A stretch of 13,767 bases of DNA from SVQP01 sp045658965. GTDB lineage: Bacteria > Bacillota > Clostridia > Oscillospirales > CAG-272. This document shows, in pieces, positions 12,330 to 13,767 of this stretch; position 1 is the stretch's first letter, and every line of letters begins with the position of its first letter. A program made the position numbers and the translations under genes. The stretch is taken from NCBI GenBank assembly GCA_045658965.1, contig JAZOVZ010000063.1:1-13767 (forward strand). The letters are read 5' to 3'. The notes below the pieces were generated by a model. The model saw only the letters and a program-made list of their open reading frames with translations. It ran no database searches and had not been told where the DNA came from.

Positions 12330-13388
12330 ATGTCAAATAAATCGGAACACTACCCCAATTATACACACCCGGAGCTTGTTGGATTCAGACGCGAAAACCT
12401 TTATTCGTGTTTTGCATCACTTTGCGAAAATCGGTCAATGACGCGTGCAGAGCTTGCGGCGGCCACGAATCTGTCGATTATGACTACAGGCAAGATTGCT
12501 GATGCCATGATCGCTTGCGGTATTCTGACAGAACAAAAGCCTCCTTGCGCAGGTGCGGGGCGGAGGCCCGGCTTACTGCATTTCGCCTCCAAACCGATGT
12601 TTCTTATTCTTAACGTCAGCAGTAGGCACTTTACCGCACACGTACTGGCACCGTCGATGCAATACAAAGAGATCTGCGTTCACGATTACAATGATATTTT
12701 CCCCTTTGACGACAATCTTCTGATCTTTCTCAACGCCGTACGCAGAGGATGTAACGCCACAAAAGAGGCGATTCCCTATCTTGCCGTTATTACTGCGCCC
12801 GAAGATGACAAGCGGCAATCTATCACGCGTTCCCTGCCCGCATCCCCGCGTTCGATTTCGCACATGACAGCATATATCAGTAAAGTAATGCGCCGCGATT
12901 GCGACGTCGTTCTTGACGAAATTACGGCTGCACAACACTGCTTCAATTCAATTTCTTCTTGCAGGAACGTGGATTGCGGTGCGTTTTTGTGCTTGTCCGA
13001 TATGACGTATGCGACCGTTTGGATGCGAGGCAACCTTCTTTCTCCTCGCGTGTGCCGTATCGGCGAACTAATGATGCCTGCGCACAAGCACATTTCCGAC
13101 GCGCTTGCCGACGCATATTGCACCGAGGACGCCATCGAACCGACCGCATATGCAATCGGCAGCCTGGAAACCTTTTTTACACCGGATTGCATATTGATTG
13201 AATCGGACAGATTCCGCATAGACGAATCGTTTTTAGAGGGAGTTTACAAGTCTTTGGCAGCGCTTTTGACTGCCGACAACCGTATCATTCCCTTGCGCAG
13301 AGCGAACGTAGAGCCGAGTGCTGCCGTATGTGGGTGCGCAAACGAGCTGCGCAGAAAGTGGTTTTGTGATTTGACGGGGCTCGGATAA
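12330..13388 (+). CDS. ROK-family-like transcriptional regulator, divergent sensor domain
   Basis: This 352-residue protein starts at an ATG preceded by CGGAGTG with a 5-6 nt spacer. Residues 22-68 form a winged helix-turn-helix of the MarR-like type found in NagC/Mlc/XylR proteins (ENRSMTRAELAAATNLSIMTTGKIADAMIA contains the recognition helix), followed by GAGRRPGLLHFA (75-86), the RRP linker common in that group. The rest fits the size of a ROK sugar-binding domain, but I do not see the ROK zinc motif CxCGxxGC or the DxGxT phosphate loop, and the domain is cysteine-rich instead. It may therefore have lost sugar-kinase-type ligand binding. No sugar genes are adjacent, so the target is unknown; its own promoter is a likely one. 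Confidence 0.75.
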   Translation: MSNKSEHYPNYTHPELVGFRRENLYSCFASLCENRSMTRAELAAATNLSIMTTGKIADAMIACGILTEQKPPCAGAGRRPGLLHFASKPMFLILNVSSRHFTAHVLAPSMQYKEICVHDYNDIFPFDDNLLIFLNAVRRGCNATKEAIPYLAVITAPEDDKRQSITRSLPASPRSISHMTAYISKVMRRDCDVVLDEITAAQHCFNSISSCRNVDCGAFLCLSDMTYATVWMRGNLLSPRVCRIGELMMPAHKHISDALADAYCTEDAIEPTAYAIGSLETFFTPDCILIESDRFRIDESFLEGVYKSLAALLTADNRIIPLRRANVEPSAAVCGCANELRRKWFCDLTGLG

Positions 13389-13403
13389 ATTTTCAAACAA
13401 GTA

Positions 13404-13432
13404 TTGCAATTTCGGATTTTATGTGGTATAAT
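13404..13432 (+). promoter_or_regulatory. Promoter of tRNA-Arg(CCU)
   Basis: TTGCAA (13404-13409) and a perfect TATAAT (13427-13432) are 17 bp apart, 18 bases before the tRNA 5' end. Confidence 0.82.
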
Positions 13433-13449
13433 TTTCTTCGTTATACCAC

Positions 13450-13524
13450 GCCTCCATAGTTAAATGGATATAATAAACCCCTCCTAAGGGTTAGTTATGG
13501 GTTCGATTCCCGTTGGGGGTGCCA
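13450..13524 (+). tRNA. tRNA-Arg, anticodon CCU
   Basis: This is a complete 75-nt tRNA including encoded CCA (13522-13524). The acceptor GCCTCCA (13450-13456) pairs with TGGGGGT (13514-13520) using two G-U pairs. The anticodon arm is AACCC-CTCCTAA-GGGTT, giving CCU, which reads AGG. The T-arm is ATGGG-TTCGATT-CCCGT. It is a single-gene unit with its own promoter and terminator. Confidence 0.95.
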
Positions 13525-13561
13525 AAAAGGGACAAACCGCTTTTGCGGTGTGTCCCTTTTT
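13524..13561 (+). terminator. Terminator of tRNA-Arg
   Basis: AAAAAGGGACA and ACCGC (13524-13540) pair with GCGGT and TGTCCCTTTTT (13545-13561) with one A-G mismatch and a TTTT loop. The U-run starts inside the stem, giving a strong terminator directly after the CCA. Confidence 0.88.
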
Positions 13562-13577
13562 GCTCCCCAACAGTGTC

Positions 13578-13681
13578 AATGGAAACCATTTCAAGCTGCG
13601 AGAGAAGCTTGAGACGATACTAAGCAAACCGCAGCTTGACATTTCGAGCAGGATGCTCGAAATACGGGTTCAGATTCCCGC
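13578..13681 (+). repeat. Hairpin block ending in a tRNA T-arm-like sequence
   Basis: AATGG-aaa-CCATT (13578-13590) is followed by TCAAGCTGCG (13591-13600), which can pair with CGCAGCTTGA (13630-13639, 10 bp) or, alternatively, in its first seven bases with AGCTTGA (13606-13612). Next is a 10-bp hairpin ATTTCGAGCA-gga-TGCTCGAAAT (13641-13663), and then ACGGG-TTCAGATT-CCCGC (13664-13681), a T-arm with one extra loop base. No CCA or matching acceptor follows. It is not coding as far as I can see: a 69-codon frame across it (13497-13706) starts inside the tRNA. The function is unknown. Confidence 0.5.
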
Positions 13682-13702
13682 TGATCTTTCTATGAAAAGG
13701 AC

Positions 13703-13731
13703 TTGAATATTTCCGTTTTATATGCTATAAT
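13703..13731 (+). promoter_or_regulatory. Promoter of the gene entering at the right edge
   Basis: TTGAAT (13703-13708) and a perfect TATAAT (13726-13731) are 17 bp apart, 33 bases before an ATG that ends the window. Confidence 0.7.
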
Positions 13732-13764
13732 AATATGAGAAATTTCAAGAAAGGACACACGATT

Positions 13765-13767
13765 ATG
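13765..13767 (+). CDS. Start codon of a gene continuing past the right edge
   Basis: The window ends with ATG, preceded by AAGGA (13751-13755) with a 9-nt spacer and by a good promoter at 13703-13731. Nothing of the product can be seen. Confidence 0.55.

Overview
The window looks like chromosomal DNA from a Firmicute, most likely an uncultured gut-type member of the Clostridia. Evidence for this is the ribosomal protein L27 with the N-terminal LQFFAHKKG extension, its processing protease Prp between L21 and L27, a DUF1836 regulator, strong AGGAGG-type ribosome binding sites, and sigma-A promoters with near-perfect TTGACA/TATAAT boxes and 16-17 bp spacers. I cannot name the genus from sequence alone.

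Left part (1-2580, nearly all on the minus strand). The window opens with the 5' part of an unrecognised membrane-protein gene. A 427-700 zone of nested inverted repeats follows and contains a degenerate copy of a tRNA-Leu 3' end. Next is a small tRNA-Leu locus: tRNA-Leu(GAG), a 75-residue two-helix membrane protein, and tRNA-Leu(CAG). It has one perfect promoter at its head. Then come a four-helix membrane protein and an overlapping upstream DUF1836-type DNA-binding protein. Their promoter spacer contains a perfect 20-bp palindrome.

Centre (2620-8619, plus strand). A small cysteine-rich M50 (SpoIVFB-like) intramembrane protease precedes a complete potABCD polyamine ABC-transporter operon: ATPase, two permeases and a lipoprotein substrate-binding protein. 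All its genes are joined by start/stop overlaps. After a terminator comes an AlaX-type alanyl-tRNA editing protein with a DHHA1-like tail.

Right part (8614-13767). An endonuclease/exonuclease/phosphatase-fold gene on the minus strand converges on the editing gene with overlapping stop codons. It is divergent from glpK (glycerol kinase). A bidirectional terminator separates glpK from the minus-strand ribosomal operon rplU-prp-rpmA. Divergent from rplU is a ROK-like repressor with a probable operator on its own -10 box. Last come tRNA-Arg(CCU), its terminator, a block of hairpins with a tRNA T-arm-like sequence, and the promoter and start codon of a gene that continues beyond the window.

Most of the window is ordinary housekeeping and transport. 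The parts least explained are the two tRNA-adjacent blocks of hairpins plus a degenerate T-arm (572-704 minus; 13562-13681 plus), the nested palindrome at 427-538, and a strong preference for ACGT over ATGT at codon junctions (48 of 50 cases counted by eye in eight genes).
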